Shown: positions 52,752-62,600 of the stretch, in pieces
Position numbering within the stretch: the stretch's first letter is position 1
How the letters are laid out: each line of letters begins with the position of its first letter
Source: Rhodoferax sp.
GTDB lineage: Bacteria; Pseudomonadota; Gammaproteobacteria; Burkholderiales; Burkholderiaceae_C
Length of the DNA stretch: 64,000 nucleotides
Direction of reading: 5' to 3'
Assembly (NCBI RefSeq): GCF_030653815.1
Contig: NZ_JAURYQ010000013.1
Coordinates: 1 to 64,000, forward strand
Notes under the pieces: generated by a model
What the model saw: only the letters and a program-made list of their open reading frames with translations
What the model was told of the DNA's origin: nothing
The model's database searches: none
Translations under genes and position numbers: made by a program

Positions 52752-53588
52752 ATGAGTGCCACTTCAGCTGCAACAGCCGCAGACCGCGACATCGTGATCG
52801 ACCTGCGCGACGTGGAGACCCGCTTTGGCGCGCATGTGGTGCATCAGAAGCTGTGTTTGCAGGTCCGCCGTGCCGAGGTCTTTGCCATCATCGGCGGCAG
52901 TGGTTCGGGCAAATCAACGCTGCTGCGCGAGATGATCCTGTTGCATCGCCCCGATGCCGGCAGCATCAAGGTGCTGGGGGTTGAACTGAACGACCTGTCG
53001 CCCGAGGCAGCGCTCGACCTGCGCCTGCGCTGGGGCGTGCTGTTTCAGCACGGTGGCCTGTTCGGATCGCTCACGGTGCTGGAAAACATCGGCCTGCCGC
53101 TGCGCGAACACACCCGCCTGGGCAATAAATTGATTGACGAGATTGCGGCCTGGAAGCTCCACATGACCGGCCTCAAGCCCGAAGTGGGTGCGCAGTATCC
53201 AGCGCAGCTCAGTGGCGGCATGATGAAACGTGCTTCGCTGGCGCGGGCGCTGGCGCTCGACCCCGAACTGCTGTTTCTGGACGAGCCCACCGCCGGCCTC
53301 GACCCCGAAAGCGCGGCGGGCGTCGATGAGCTGGTGTTGCGCCTGCGTGACCTGTTCGGCCTCACCATCGTCATGATCTCGCACGACCTGGACCTGCTGT
53401 GGCAGGTGGCGGACCGGGTCGCCGTGCTGGGCGAGGGCAGGGTGCAGGGCGTGGGCGCCATGGCGGAGCTCGCGCGGTTGGATCAGCCTTTGATCCGGCC
53501 ATTTTTTGAAGGCGCGCGCGGGCGCGCAGCGCAGCCGCAGTCCTTTCCTCCAAGCCAAACCAAGGAGCCATCATCGAAACCAAAGTGA
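52752..53588 (+). CDS. MlaF-family ABC transporter ATPase
   Basis: This 278-aa ATPase energises the Mla-type lipid transporter. Walker A is 'IGGSGSGKSTLLREM', the signature is 'LSGGMMKRASLARAL', Walker B is 'ELLFLDEPTAGLDPESA', and the switch His is in 'VMISHDLDLLWQVADR'. The tail beyond about 250 is basic and low-complexity. It overlaps the first bases of the MCE gene and is tightly coupled to the upstream permease. Confidence 0.94.
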   Translation: MSATSAATAADRDIVIDLRDVETRFGAHVVHQKLCLQVRRAEVFAIIGGSGSGKSTLLREMILLHRPDAGSIKVLGVELNDLSPEAALDLRLRWGVLFQHGGLFGSLTVLENIGLPLREHTRLGNKLIDEIAAWKLHMTGLKPEVGAQYPAQLSGGMMKRASLARALALDPELLFLDEPTAGLDPESAAGVDELVLRLRDLFGLTIVMISHDLDLLWQVADRVAVLGEGRVQGVGAMAELARLDQPLIRPFFEGARGRAAQPQSFPPSQTKEPSSKPK

Positions 53589-54514
53589 ACTACACCCTGG
53601 TCGGCGCGTTTGTGCTGAGCTTAAGTGCCGCCCTGATTGCCGGCGTGTTGTGGCTGGCCTCGGGCGGCTCCTGGCAGAAGCAATACGACCTCTACCTGGC
53701 GGTGGTGGACGAATCGGTCGCCGGGCTCAACTTGAATGCGCCGGTGAAATACAACGGCGTTGACGTGGGCAAGGTCCAGGACATTGCCCTGGACAGCGCC
53801 AACCCGCAGCAGGTCAGGCTGCTGTTTGCCATCGAGTATGGCGCGCCCATCCGCGAGGACACCGTGGCGGTGTTGAAAACCCAGGGACTGACCGGCATTG
53901 CCTACGTGGAACTGAGCGGCGGCGCGGCCAACTCGCCGGTGCTGCAGGCCAGGCCGGGCAGCCTCTACCCCGAGATTCGCACCAAGCCGTCCCTGTCCAC
54001 ACGGCTCGAATACATTCTGACCAGCGTGCTGAGCAAGCTGGACAGCACCTCGGACGGCATCAACAGCCTGCTCGGGCCGGAAAACCAGGCCGCCTTCAAG
54101 AACGCACTGGCCGACCTGGCCGCCGTGGCGCACACCGTGGCGGCGCGCCGCGCGGACATTGACAAGGGGCTGACCCAGGCCGCCAAAACCTTTGACAACA
54201 CCGCTCGCGTCACGGCCGACCTGGCGCCGGTCCTGGCGCGCATCGGGCGCAGTGCCGATGCACTTGAAAAAATGGGTGTGGAAGTGGCGACCACCAGCGT
54301 CAAAGCCGGCAGCACCGTGGATGCCATGGGCGCCGATGTGAAGCGTTTCAGCGTGGAAACCCTGCCCGAACTGGAGCGCCTGCTGGGTGAGTTGAGCGCC
54401 TTGACCACGTCGCTGCGGCGTTTGAGCGACCAGACTGAGCGCGACCCACGCGGACTGATTTTTGGCCGTCAACCGGTCCCTGCCGGGCCTGGAGAAAAAG
54501 GAGTGTCACCATGA
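53585..54514 (+). CDS. MCE (MlaD-family) periplasmic substrate-binding protein
   Basis: This 309-aa protein is anchored by one N-terminal membrane helix ('NYTLVGAFVLSLSAALIAGV'), followed by the MCE domain (about 38-115, 'GLNLNAPVKYNGVDVGKV', 'TQGLTGIAYVELSGG') and a long helical C-terminal region. MCE proteins form hexameric rings that pass lipids across the periplasm. The GTG at 53585 is the nearest standard start. An AAGGAG five bases before an in-frame ATC at 53573 points to a possible ATC start giving a protein four residues longer (ETK before V-N-Y). Its stop overlaps the next ATG (ATGA). Confidence 0.92.
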   Translation: MNYTLVGAFVLSLSAALIAGVLWLASGGSWQKQYDLYLAVVDESVAGLNLNAPVKYNGVDVGKVQDIALDSANPQQVRLLFAIEYGAPIREDTVAVLKTQGLTGIAYVELSGGAANSPVLQARPGSLYPEIRTKPSLSTRLEYILTSVLSKLDSTSDGINSLLGPENQAAFKNALADLAAVAHTVAARRADIDKGLTQAAKTFDNTARVTADLAPVLARIGRSADALEKMGVEVATTSVKAGSTVDAMGADVKRFSVETLPELERLLGELSALTTSLRRLSDQTERDPRGLIFGRQPVPAGPGEKGVSP

Positions 54515-55191
54515 GTGGATGGAAATCAAGAACGACATCGCGGCTTTTTCGAGGCACGTTGGCCGCAGTGTCTTTGGCGGCGCTAAGCGCTTGCAGCGCA
54601 TTGGCCCCAGCGAGCGCACCGGCGACCATTTTTTATGCGCTCAACAACCCGGTACCGGAGCATGCCCGCACGGTCACCGGGCCGACCCCCGGTGCGTCCA
54701 CAGCGCCCACCCTGCTGATCAATCCGCCGCACGCCGCCGCCGGTTTTGACAGTCCTCGCATCATCTACCTGCGCGAAGCGCACAAGCTCGACTACTTCGC
54801 GCTCAGCCAGTGGGTGGAGCCGCCGGCGCGCATGCTGGGGCCACTGTTGGTGACTGCGATCGAAAAAACCGGCGCTTTCCGCGCCGTGGTGCTGATGCCC
54901 GGTGCGGCCTCGGGTGAGCTGCGGCTCGATACCGACCTGGTGCGTCTGCAACACGACTTTCAGACCCGCCCGAGCCAGGTGCGCCTGACCCTGCGCGCCA
55001 CCCTGGTGGACGACCAAACCCGCCGCGTGCTGGCCTGGCACGAGTTTGAGGCCGCAGAACCCGCCGATTCGGAAGATGCCTACGGCGGCGTGCTGGCCGC
55101 CAACCGCGCGGTGCAGAAAGTAGCGGGCCAACTGGCCGGGTTTTTGGCGGCTACAGCAAGCGTCCCCAGTGCTGGGCCATCCACTCCTTGA
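54511..55191 (+). CDS. ABC-type transport auxiliary lipoprotein (PqiC/DUF330-like)
   Basis: This 226-aa lipoprotein has a signal peptide with lipobox 'LSAC' (Cys28) and a domain of the ABC transport auxiliary / PqiC type ('ATIFYALNNPVP' near the start, 'IIYLREAHKLDYFALSQWVE', 'FRAVVLMPGAASGELRLDTD', 'RATLVDDQTRRVLAWHEFEA'). It probably sits at the outer membrane as the docking partner of the MCE ring. It completes the operon; no MlaA or MlaC is present. The last 41 bases overlap the convergent phospholipase D gene. Confidence 0.87.
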   Translation: MSGWKSRTTSRLFRGTLAAVSLAALSACSALAPASAPATIFYALNNPVPEHARTVTGPTPGASTAPTLLINPPHAAAGFDSPRIIYLREAHKLDYFALSQWVEPPARMLGPLLVTAIEKTGAFRAVVLMPGAASGELRLDTDLVRLQHDFQTRPSQVRLTLRATLVDDQTRRVLAWHEFEAAEPADSEDAYGGVLAANRAVQKVAGQLAGFLAATASVPSAGPSTP

Positions 55192-56539
55192 GCTTGAACT
55201 GCAGTGGCCGCTTGGCCCAGGCTTGCGGGGTGATGCGCTGTGAGGCGTCCAGGTCCTGCTGGTGCATGGCCTGCATTTGGGCGGCAAATTCGCGGCCCAG
55301 CACCACGGCGTTGACTTCGTCGTTGTCCAGAAAGCTGCGCCAGTCCAGGTTGGTCGAACCCACGGTGGACCAGACGCCGTCAATCACCGCCGTCTTGGCA
55401 TGCAGCAGCGCGCCCTGGCGCTCGTAAATTTGCACGCCACCGGCCAGTAGCTCGGCGTAATGCGCGCGCCCGGCGTGGAACACCAGCTCGGAGTCGGATT
55501 TGCTGGGCAGGATCAGTTGCACCTGCACGCCGCGCGCAGCGGCGTCTTTGAGTGCTTTGAGCAGTTGCACGTCCGGCACAAAATAGGCGTTGGTCAGGTG
55601 GACCGTCTTTTCGGCATTGCCAATGGCCGAGATCAGGGTCAGGTAGATCAGGCTGAAGGGGTCGTCGGGCGTGCTGCCAATGGCACGCACGATGTCGTTG
55701 CCCTGCGGCGTGAGTTTGGGGAAATAGTTTTTCGCGGCCAGCTTGGGCGCTTTCTGTTTTTCCCAGGTCTGCAAAAACAGCTTCTGGAATTCGGCCACCA
55801 CCGGGCCCTCGATCTTCAGGTCGGTGTCGCGCCACATCACGCCCGCAGGTGGGGGCTTGTGGGCGCGCTTCAGGAACGACCCTGAGGCATAGACGTTGCT
55901 GATGTTGATGCCGCCCAGAATGACCGAGCGGCCATCGACGATGAGCAGTTTGCGGTGGTCCCGGCTGTTGAGCTCCCACGGCCCTTTGGCGGTCAAGGGG
56001 TTGATGGGGTTGAATTCCAGCACAGCGATACCGGCTTTCGTGAGGCGGTCGAAAAACGCCTTGGGGGTGTTGATGCCACCCACGCTGTCATAGATCAGGT
56101 TGACTTGCACGCCGCGCGCCTGGGCGGCCAGCAGCAGGGTGGCAAAGTCGTCGCCGGTGGCGTCGTCCTCGATGATGTAGGTTTCCAGGTTGATGTGGTC
56201 CCGGGCCTGGCGGATGGCGCCGAACATGGCGGCGTAAGTGGCGGCACCGTCCTGCAGCAGGCTGACCTTGTTACCCAGCACCAGAGGGCTGTCGCTGATG
56301 GCCTGCTCCAGCGCCATTTGTTTTTCCAGGATGTCGAGGTCGCCCGACTTGCGCTGCAAGCTGGCCAGGATGGCGGCATTTTGCCTGGCCGAGACCGGGC
56401 CACGCGCGGTCTCGAAATTGGCCTCTTGCGTGCTGTGGTGTGCAATCAGGGCGTCGGTGTCAGGCAGACTGGCACAGCCCGCCGCACCCAAAGTCGTCAG
56501 CAGCACCAGTATCCATTGAGTAAAAATTTTCAGCATCAT
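55151..56539 (-). CDS. Phospholipase D-family protein (cardiolipin-synthase-like lipoprotein)
   Basis: This 462-aa protein has a lipobox 'LGAAGC' near residue 22, and two HKD motifs: 'RDHRKLLIVDGRSVILGG' (about residue 200) and 'LLHAKTAVIDGVWSTVGS' (about residue 385). Both active-site halves are intact, so phosphatidyl transfer or phospholipid hydrolysis is likely, perhaps in the periplasm because of the lipoprotein signal. I start at the ATG at 56539 (AAGGA upstream), which overlaps the AsmA stop by four bases (ATGA). The pair faces the Mla operon and shares the lipid theme. Confidence 0.89.
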   Translation of the reverse strand: MMLKIFTQWILVLLTTLGAAGCASLPDTDALIAHHSTQEANFETARGPVSARQNAAILASLQRKSGDLDILEKQMALEQAISDSPLVLGNKVSLLQDGAATYAAMFGAIRQARDHINLETYIIEDDATGDDFATLLLAAQARGVQVNLIYDSVGGINTPKAFFDRLTKAGIAVLEFNPINPLTAKGPWELNSRDHRKLLIVDGRSVILGGINISNVYASGSFLKRAHKPPPAGVMWRDTDLKIEGPVVAEFQKLFLQTWEKQKAPKLAAKNYFPKLTPQGNDIVRAIGSTPDDPFSLIYLTLISAIGNAEKTVHLTNAYFVPDVQLLKALKDAAARGVQVQLILPSKSDSELVFHAGRAHYAELLAGGVQIYERQGALLHAKTAVIDGVWSTVGSTNLDWRSFLDNDEVNAVVLGREFAAQMQAMHQQDLDASQRITPQAWAKRPLQFKLKEWMAQHWGRLL

Positions 56540-58476
56540 TTTTTTCCTTGCAACCATTGCACACAATCACTGTCCTTGCCCGGTCCCGCATCGATCAGCG
56601 GGATCAGCGCCAGCAGCGGGTTGATCACGCCCAGCGCCAAAGCCCCCAGGGCGCGTGCAGCCATGCGGTTTTGGTCCACCCGGATGACGGGCTTGGCGAA
56701 ATTGCCGGTGATGTGGATCGGGCTGCGCAAGGACAGCGGGCTGGTGTTCTTGGTTTTCTGGGTCAGGGTCAGGTCCAGCTTTTCCTGCGCCAGGTCGATG
56801 TGGCCACTGCCCAGCAGCGTGGTCACTTCGGTGTCGAGCAGCAAGGTCTTGGCGTGCATGTCACCGGCCTTGACATCGAAGTTGGCCACCGCACAGCGCA
56901 GCTTGATCTGTTTGTCGCCGGTGAGCGTCAGCCGGAAGATTTCCCACAGGTGCAGGCCGGCTTTTTCCATGGTCATCTGGCTGATCTGGCCGCCCGACAT
57001 CAGCAGCGCCACCGAGCCGTCGGCATGGGCCAGCATGCTGCCCACCGAGTTGCCACTGCCGGCCAGTTTGATCTGGCCGCCAATCAGGCTGCTGCTGGCC
57101 ACGCCTTTCTGGTCGGCTGGCAACAGCTTGGCCAGCGCCAGCCGCTTGAGTTGCAAGTCGGCCTTGGCCCGAATCGGGTTGTGGCGCCCATCCAGGGTGA
57201 TCGCTGCCACCAGCTGTCCACCGGCCACGCCAAATTGCAGCGGGTCCAGGGTCAGCACGGCATCTTTCAGGCTCAAATGGGTGCTGAGCGCGTCCAGCGG
57301 CATGTAGCTGCCCTTGCGGATGGACTTGGCGCTGAACTGGACGTCGGCATCCAGCGTGTCCCAGTTCGAAAACTTGAAGGGGATGTCAGGCATGACCCGT
57401 TTGGACGTTGGCGTGACGGCCCCGGCCGCGCCGGTTTGCGCAACGGCCTTGATCGCCGACTGCACTTTTCCCGGGCGCGCACCAATGACCGGTCCCAGGT
57501 CTTCCAGCGTGAGTCGATTCGATACCAGGTCGGCTGTCAGCAGCGGCCGCTTGCCACCGGTCTTGACCTGCAGCCAGCCGCTCAGGTCGCTGGTGCCAAC
57601 GCGACCTGTGAATGACTCATAACGCACGGTGTTGCCCTTGCGCAGCAGATGACCGTGCGTGACATAGTCGCGCGTGGCCGGCAATGCAATGCCGGTCAGG
57701 GTGAAGAGCTGGTTCAGGTTGTCGCCGCTGAGTGCCAACTGCATGTCAATGGCGGAGAACTTGAGCAGGCTGGTGATGTGGCCCTCGGCACGAACATGGG
57801 TGTGCCCCACCGTTGCGTCGATGCTCAGGCCATAAGGTGTGCTGTCGTCGCGCAGGGCCAGCACCGAGTCACCCGTGCCTTTGGCGACCAGCGGCAGGCC
57901 CTGGTACTTGCCTTTGGCGTTGAAGGACACACCCGGTGTTGCGTCGTCATCGGCGCGCTTGGCCAGGCTGGAGAGCTCGGCGCGCAGGCTGGTCTGGCTG
58001 GCCACGTCGTCAAAGCCGATCACGCCCTGATCCAGGGTGAAGCGGTCGATGTCGATGCGCGCGTTCTCGTCTTGCTGCTGACGGTCAAGCAGCCAGGTCT
58101 TTCGGCCATCGCGGTGGCGCTCCAGAAAAACCAGCGGCTTGACCAGGTGCAGGTCAGACACCACCAGGCGTTTGGCGAGCAATTGCGGCAGGTGGACGGA
58201 CAAGGCCACTTCGTCGGCTTTGAGCATGTTGGCTTGCGCTGCCCAGGCCGGGTTGGCAAAAGTGACCTGGGCGGCTTGCAGGCGCGGCCAGGGCCAGCCC
58301 AGGTGCACGCTCAGGTCGCCCTGGATCGACAGCACCCGCCCGGTCTGGGCCAGCACCTGGCGCTCCAGCGGTGCCCGTAACCAGTTCCAGCCAAACAAGG
58401 CGATGAACAGCACTGCCACGATGACGATGGCCAGCACGGCACTGGCCAGCCATTTGAGCGTACGCAGCAGGATCAT
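56536..58476 (-). CDS. AsmA-family inner-membrane protein
   Basis: This 646-aa protein has one N-terminal membrane helix ('AVLAIVIVAVLFIALFGWNW') and the AsmA N-terminal domain ('LERQVLAQTGRVLSIQGDLS'). A long beta-rich periplasmic groove and the AsmA C-terminal motif ('MTMEKAGLHLWEIFRL', 'IDLAQEKLDLTL', 'PIHITGNFAKPVIRVD') follow. AsmA-like proteins bridge the periplasm and move phospholipids toward the outer membrane. I start at 58476, where the hydrophobic helix begins; the longer frame runs through the operator at 58559. It is translationally coupled to the phospholipase D gene. Confidence 0.92.
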   Translation of the reverse strand: MILLRTLKWLASAVLAIVIVAVLFIALFGWNWLRAPLERQVLAQTGRVLSIQGDLSVHLGWPWPRLQAAQVTFANPAWAAQANMLKADEVALSVHLPQLLAKRLVVSDLHLVKPLVFLERHRDGRKTWLLDRQQQDENARIDIDRFTLDQGVIGFDDVASQTSLRAELSSLAKRADDDATPGVSFNAKGKYQGLPLVAKGTGDSVLALRDDSTPYGLSIDATVGHTHVRAEGHITSLLKFSAIDMQLALSGDNLNQLFTLTGIALPATRDYVTHGHLLRKGNTVRYESFTGRVGTSDLSGWLQVKTGGKRPLLTADLVSNRLTLEDLGPVIGARPGKVQSAIKAVAQTGAAGAVTPTSKRVMPDIPFKFSNWDTLDADVQFSAKSIRKGSYMPLDALSTHLSLKDAVLTLDPLQFGVAGGQLVAAITLDGRHNPIRAKADLQLKRLALAKLLPADQKGVASSSLIGGQIKLAGSGNSVGSMLAHADGSVALLMSGGQISQMTMEKAGLHLWEIFRLTLTGDKQIKLRCAVANFDVKAGDMHAKTLLLDTEVTTLLGSGHIDLAQEKLDLTLTQKTKNTSPLSLRSPIHITGNFAKPVIRVDQNRMAARALGALALGVINPLLALIPLIDAGPGKDSDCVQWLQGKK

Positions 58477-58558
58477 GGGGAAGGTTTGCAAAGGGAAAGC
58501 CGCAGGTTGGAGTGATGAAAGGCAAGTATCAAGCCTAATGGGTTCGAAGCGTGTGTTC

Positions 58559-58574
58559 AGTGCGCTGACGCACT
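58559..58574. promoter_or_regulatory. CRP/FNR-type palindrome, site I (AGTGCGCTGACGCACT)
   Basis: The half-sites are perfectly symmetric. The centre is about 90 bp from the AsmA start and 65 bp from the YXWGXW-protein start. Confidence 0.62.
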
Positions 58575-58631
58575 GACCCAAGCGACACAAGACACGATGA
58601 TGTGCTTTTTTAACCCCTGGAGAAAACTGCA

Positions 58632-59024
58632 ATGAAACACACAAACCTGCTTCGGTCCTTGGTACTGTCGCTGGCGCTGGCGGCTGGCACCACGGCCTTT
58701 GCCCAGATCAACTTCAATCTGGTGGTGGCACCGCCCGCACCCTTGAACGAAGTGGCGCCTTCGCTGGCTCCGGGTCAGACCTGGGCCCCTGGTTACTGGG
58801 CCTGGAACAACGGCCAGCATGTCTGGGTGCGTGGGCGCACCATGGTGCAACGCGAAGGTTACCTCTGGGTACCTGATCGCTGGGTGCAGCAGGGCGGCAC
58901 CTATGTGCGCCAGCCGGGCCGTTGGGAGCGCAGCCTGGAGGCCAAACCACCCAAGTACAAAAAGATGAAAAAGCTCAAGCATGACAACGGCCGTCGCAAC
59001 CATGGCAACAGCGGCAAAGGCTAA
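58632..59024 (+). CDS. Secreted YXWGXW-repeat protein
   Basis: This 130-aa protein has a signal peptide (about 1-25, ending TTAFA-Q), then YXWGXW-type aromatic repeats ('WAPGYWAWNNGQHVWVRG', 'YLWVPDRWVQQGGTYV', 'RQPGRWE') and a strongly basic tail ('KYKKMKKLKHDNGRRNHG'). The repeats form small beta structures of unknown role in the envelope or outside the cell, and the tail could bind nucleic acid, LPS or wall polymers. A hairpin terminator follows at 59040. Confidence 0.86.
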   Translation: MKHTNLLRSLVLSLALAAGTTAFAQINFNLVVAPPAPLNEVAPSLAPGQTWAPGYWAWNNGQHVWVRGRTMVQREGYLWVPDRWVQQGGTYVRQPGRWERSLEAKPPKYKKMKKLKHDNGRRNHGNSGKG

Positions 59025-59039
59025 GCCCTGAAAATAAGA

Positions 59040-59083
59040 CGCCCCGCGATCCGATAGGCAGATCCGGGGCGACAAGCTTTTTG
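59040..59083 (+). terminator. Probable terminator after the YXWGXW-repeat gene
   Basis: CGCCCCG (59040-59046) and GATC pair with GATC and CGGGGCG (59065-59071), each with one unpaired base, and a T-rich stretch (TTTTT at 59078-59082) follows. Confidence 0.5.
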
Positions 59084-59188
59084 GCCAGGCTCAGGCGCAG
59101 GTCAAGTTCACCACTATTTCTTGCGGAACCACACAGGCGTGGTCTTAGCTCCGTAGTTAATGAAACAGTGGTGCACGACGCGTTTTGA

Positions 59189-59503
59189 TCAGGGCCGAAC
59201 GACGATTTCGTTACGGACAGACTTCACGCCGTTGACACCGCGGGCAATGCTTTCCGCAGCGCTTCTTTCCGTGGAACTTTTGGCAAAGCCCGACAGCATC
59301 ACGGTGCCATTCAAAGTTTCAACGCTGATGGACGTGGCGCTGACCAGCTTGCTTTCAGCCATGCGGGCCTTGATCAAGGTGGTGATGCCGGTGTCATCCA
59401 CATAAGCGCCAACAGTTTCCTGACCGCGCGTGACAGCGCAGCCCGCGGTGGTGAGCAAGGCGGCAGCCATCATGGCGGCGACGAGAGTGGTTCGAATTTG
59501 CAT
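59189..59503 (-). CDS. Small BON-domain lipoprotein
   Basis: This 104-aa protein has a lipobox 'LLTTAGC' (about Cys22) and one BON domain ('IKARMAESKLVSATSISVET', 'GTVMLSGFAKSSTERSAAES', 'VKSVRNEIVVRP'). It is close in type to the second half of the two-BON lipoprotein at 50916. I start at 59503, where GGAG sits 6 nt upstream; the ATG at 59515 lacks a ribosome site. A palindromic site (59611) lies 115 bp upstream. Confidence 0.87.
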   Translation of the reverse strand: MQIRTTLVAAMMAAALLTTAGCAVTRGQETVGAYVDDTGITTLIKARMAESKLVSATSISVETLNGTVMLSGFAKSSTERSAAESIARGVNGVKSVRNEIVVRP

Positions 59504-59610
59504 ATAAATCTCCATGGGGTATTGATGGTGTTAGCCCCACCACCTCTGGGCGAAAGGCCGGGCCAGCCCCGGTCGATGGCTTGAATGTAAGATTTGGCCT
59601 TTTTGGCGTC

Positions 59611-59626
59611 CGTGCGCTGGCGCACT
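59611..59626. promoter_or_regulatory. CRP/FNR-type palindrome, site J (CGTGCGCTGGCGCACT)
   Basis: It has symmetric GTGCG/CGCAC cores. It lies upstream of the small BON gene and its last base is the first base of the stop codon of the glucan synthase gene. Confidence 0.55.
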
Positions 59627-62600
59627 TAAGAAAAAGAACCGCTCTGATCGTCGTTTTTTTGCACGCTTGCCGGTGTGTTCTGACGCAGCGGCACCACAAA
59701 ACAAGTCGCGCCGGTCAATGCGGGCCAGTGCAGGGCCTCACCTACTTGCAGCAATTGCGCACCCGGCACCCCGGCGGCTTGCAGCGCGTCGGCGCTGCTG
59801 GCGCGGACCAGGATGAAACGCATGCTGCGCTGCTCGCGCACCAGCGTCAACTCGGCCTGGTGCCAGTGCGAGGGCAGGCAGGGCGTGAAGCTGAGGCTTT
59901 GGGCACCTTGCTGCAAGCCAAACATCGACTCGATGGCGGCGCGGTGCAACCAGGCGGCGGCACCGGTGTACCAGCTCCAGCCACCACGCCCCACGTAGGG
60001 CGGCTGGCTGTAGACATCGCCCGCCATCACATAGGGCTCGATGCCATAGGCGGGGCCACGCGTGGGGTGATTGGCGCGGTGCGCCGGACTCAGGTAGGTG
60101 AAGTAGCGGTAGACCGTGTCACCGGCATCAGCGTCGGCCATTTGTTTGGCCAATTCGGCCTGGGCCATCAACGCCCAGACGCCCGCATGCGCGTACTGGC
60201 CACCGTTTTCGCGGATGCCTGGCGGGTAGGCCTGGATGTAGCCGGCGCTGGGCACGGCATGGGTCAGCGGTGGGTCCAGAAGTTTGATCAGACCGGCATC
60301 GGGGTCAACCAGATGCGCCTCCACGGCGGCCATCGCCAGCTGCTGTTTGGCCAGCGGTGCGCCATGGGACAGCACCGACCAGGCTTGCGCGATCAGATCG
60401 ATTTTGGCCTCCGGATTGTGGTGCGAGCCCAGCGCTTGGCCGTCGTCAAAGTAGGCGCGCTTGAACCATTCGCCGTCCCAGGCTTCGCCGTTCAAGGCCG
60501 CCTGCCAGCCGCTGGCGGCCTGTTGCCAGCGCGCTGCCCGCTCGTGCTCACCGCGCTGCCGGGCCAGCGGGGCAAAGTCGGCCACCAGGCGGCACAAAAA
60601 CCAGCCCAGCCAGACCGACTCGCCGCGGCCTTCGATGCCGACCCGGTTCATGCCGTCGTTCCAGTCGCCACTGCCCATCAGCGGCAGGCCATGCGCGCCC
60701 AGGCGCAAGCTGCGGTCGATGGCCCGGGCTGCGTGCTCAAACACCGACGCTTGTTGTGCGCTGATGGCGGGGGTGTAGTAGGCGTCTTCTGCGCCTGCCG
60801 GAATCTCGGGGCCATCCAGAAATGCCACGGGCTCATCGAGCAGGGAGGTATCGCCCGTGGCTTTGAGGTAATGCACACAGGCGTGCGCCAGCCACAGCAG
60901 GTCATCGGAGAAATGGGTGCGCACACCATTGCCCAGCGGTGCGTGCCACCAATGCTGCACGTCGCCGGGCACAAACTGGCGCGAAGCACAGCGCACGATT
61001 TGCGCGCGCAACATGGCTGGTGCCGCCCAGGCCAGCGCCATGGCATCCTGCAACTGGTCGCGAAAGCCGGTGGCGCCACCCGCTTGGTAAAAACCGGCCT
61101 TGGCCCACAGCCGGCAAGCCAGCGTCTGGTACAGCAGCCAATGGTTGACCATGGCATCCAACAGCGGGTCAGGGGTCTTGACCGTGGTGCTGCCCAGCAA
61201 GGCCTGCCAGTGCTGGCGGACCTGGTCCAAGCGCTGCGAGGCCGTCGTTTGCGTGGCCAGCGTGGCCAATTGGCGCGCGGCCTCAAGGGTGTCGGCATAA
61301 CCCAGGAAAAAGCTGTGCGTGATCGTTTGCCCACTGGCCAGGCTGACGGAGGTGGACAGGGCGGCGCAGGGGTCCAGGCCGTCGCCGCTGTGCTGGCCAA
61401 AATAGTCCGGCATGACCAGGCGCCCGCGCGCATCGAAGCATTCGCGGCGGTCGCAGGTCCAGTCCTCAGGCGCGTCTGCGCCGTGGGTCATGGCGAAAAA
61501 GGCGGTGCCGCCGCCAAAGCCGGCCATGGCCTCGCGCTGGGTGCTCAGCAAGGCGGTCAACTTTTGTTGCTGCGCGGGCAGGCGCTGGTGGAACGCGGCG
61601 GTGCGCACCGTGCCACGGTCGCTGCGGTTGGCGCCCATCAGCCATTCCACCATGCCGATCAGGCGCAGCAGTCGGCTCCTGGGGCCGTGGTTCACCAGGC
61701 TCACAGTCACCTGCTTGACGCGGGTGTGCGGGTCGACACACCAGCTGACGCTGATGTCGATGGCCTCACGCTGGTGGCTGATGCGGGTGACGCCCTGGCC
61801 GTGCGTCACATGAAAGCGCAGCCCCGCGTCGCTGTTGGCTGACGGGGTGAGTGGCCAAAGTGCCCGGGTTTTGCGGTCCTGCAGCAAGAACCATTCCGAT
61901 GTCGGGTCGCCGACCGGGTCATTGGACCAGGCGGTGAGCTGGTTGAGGCGGCTGTTGACGGCCCAGGTGTAGCCACCACCGGCCTCCGAAATATGGGCGC
62001 CAAAGTCGGGGTTGGCCAGCACATTGATCCAGGGGCGCGCCGGACGCTCGCTGGCGCTGACGTCAAAGCTGAACTCGCCGTTGTTGGCGGCAAATTGGCC
62101 CGGCGAGGGTGTGTCGGCGGACACACGCTTGGCGCTGCGCGGCAACAGCAGCGCCGCGGTCGAGGTGTCATGCCGTGCCTGCAGGTGCTGTTCGTGCAAG
62201 CGGTTGAGCTCCTGCACATGAAAGGCCAGCGGCCGGCCATCGGCATGCAGCAGGACTCTGGCCAGACTGTGCAGCGTGCTGAGTTCGGCGCGGCTGAGCT
62301 CATGCGCCTGCACCAGGAAAAAACCGGCGCTCGATGGGTCACCACTGGCACCGCAGTCGGCACGGTGGCGGTCGCGTAGGGCGGCCAGCTCGTGTTGCAG
62401 CGGCATCAGGTAAGAGGTGGGCTCGGTGTTAACCACCACCAGGTCGCAGCCCAAGCGGCTCCAGGACCACAGGTTCAAGGCCTGCGCCAAAGCCCGAATC
62501 AGTCCCAGGCCCTGGGGTGCGCCAGCCAGTACCAACAGGATGGGGCGGTCGCCCGAGATGCCCAGGCGCCAGAGCAGTCGCCGGTCGCAGACCGCATCAA

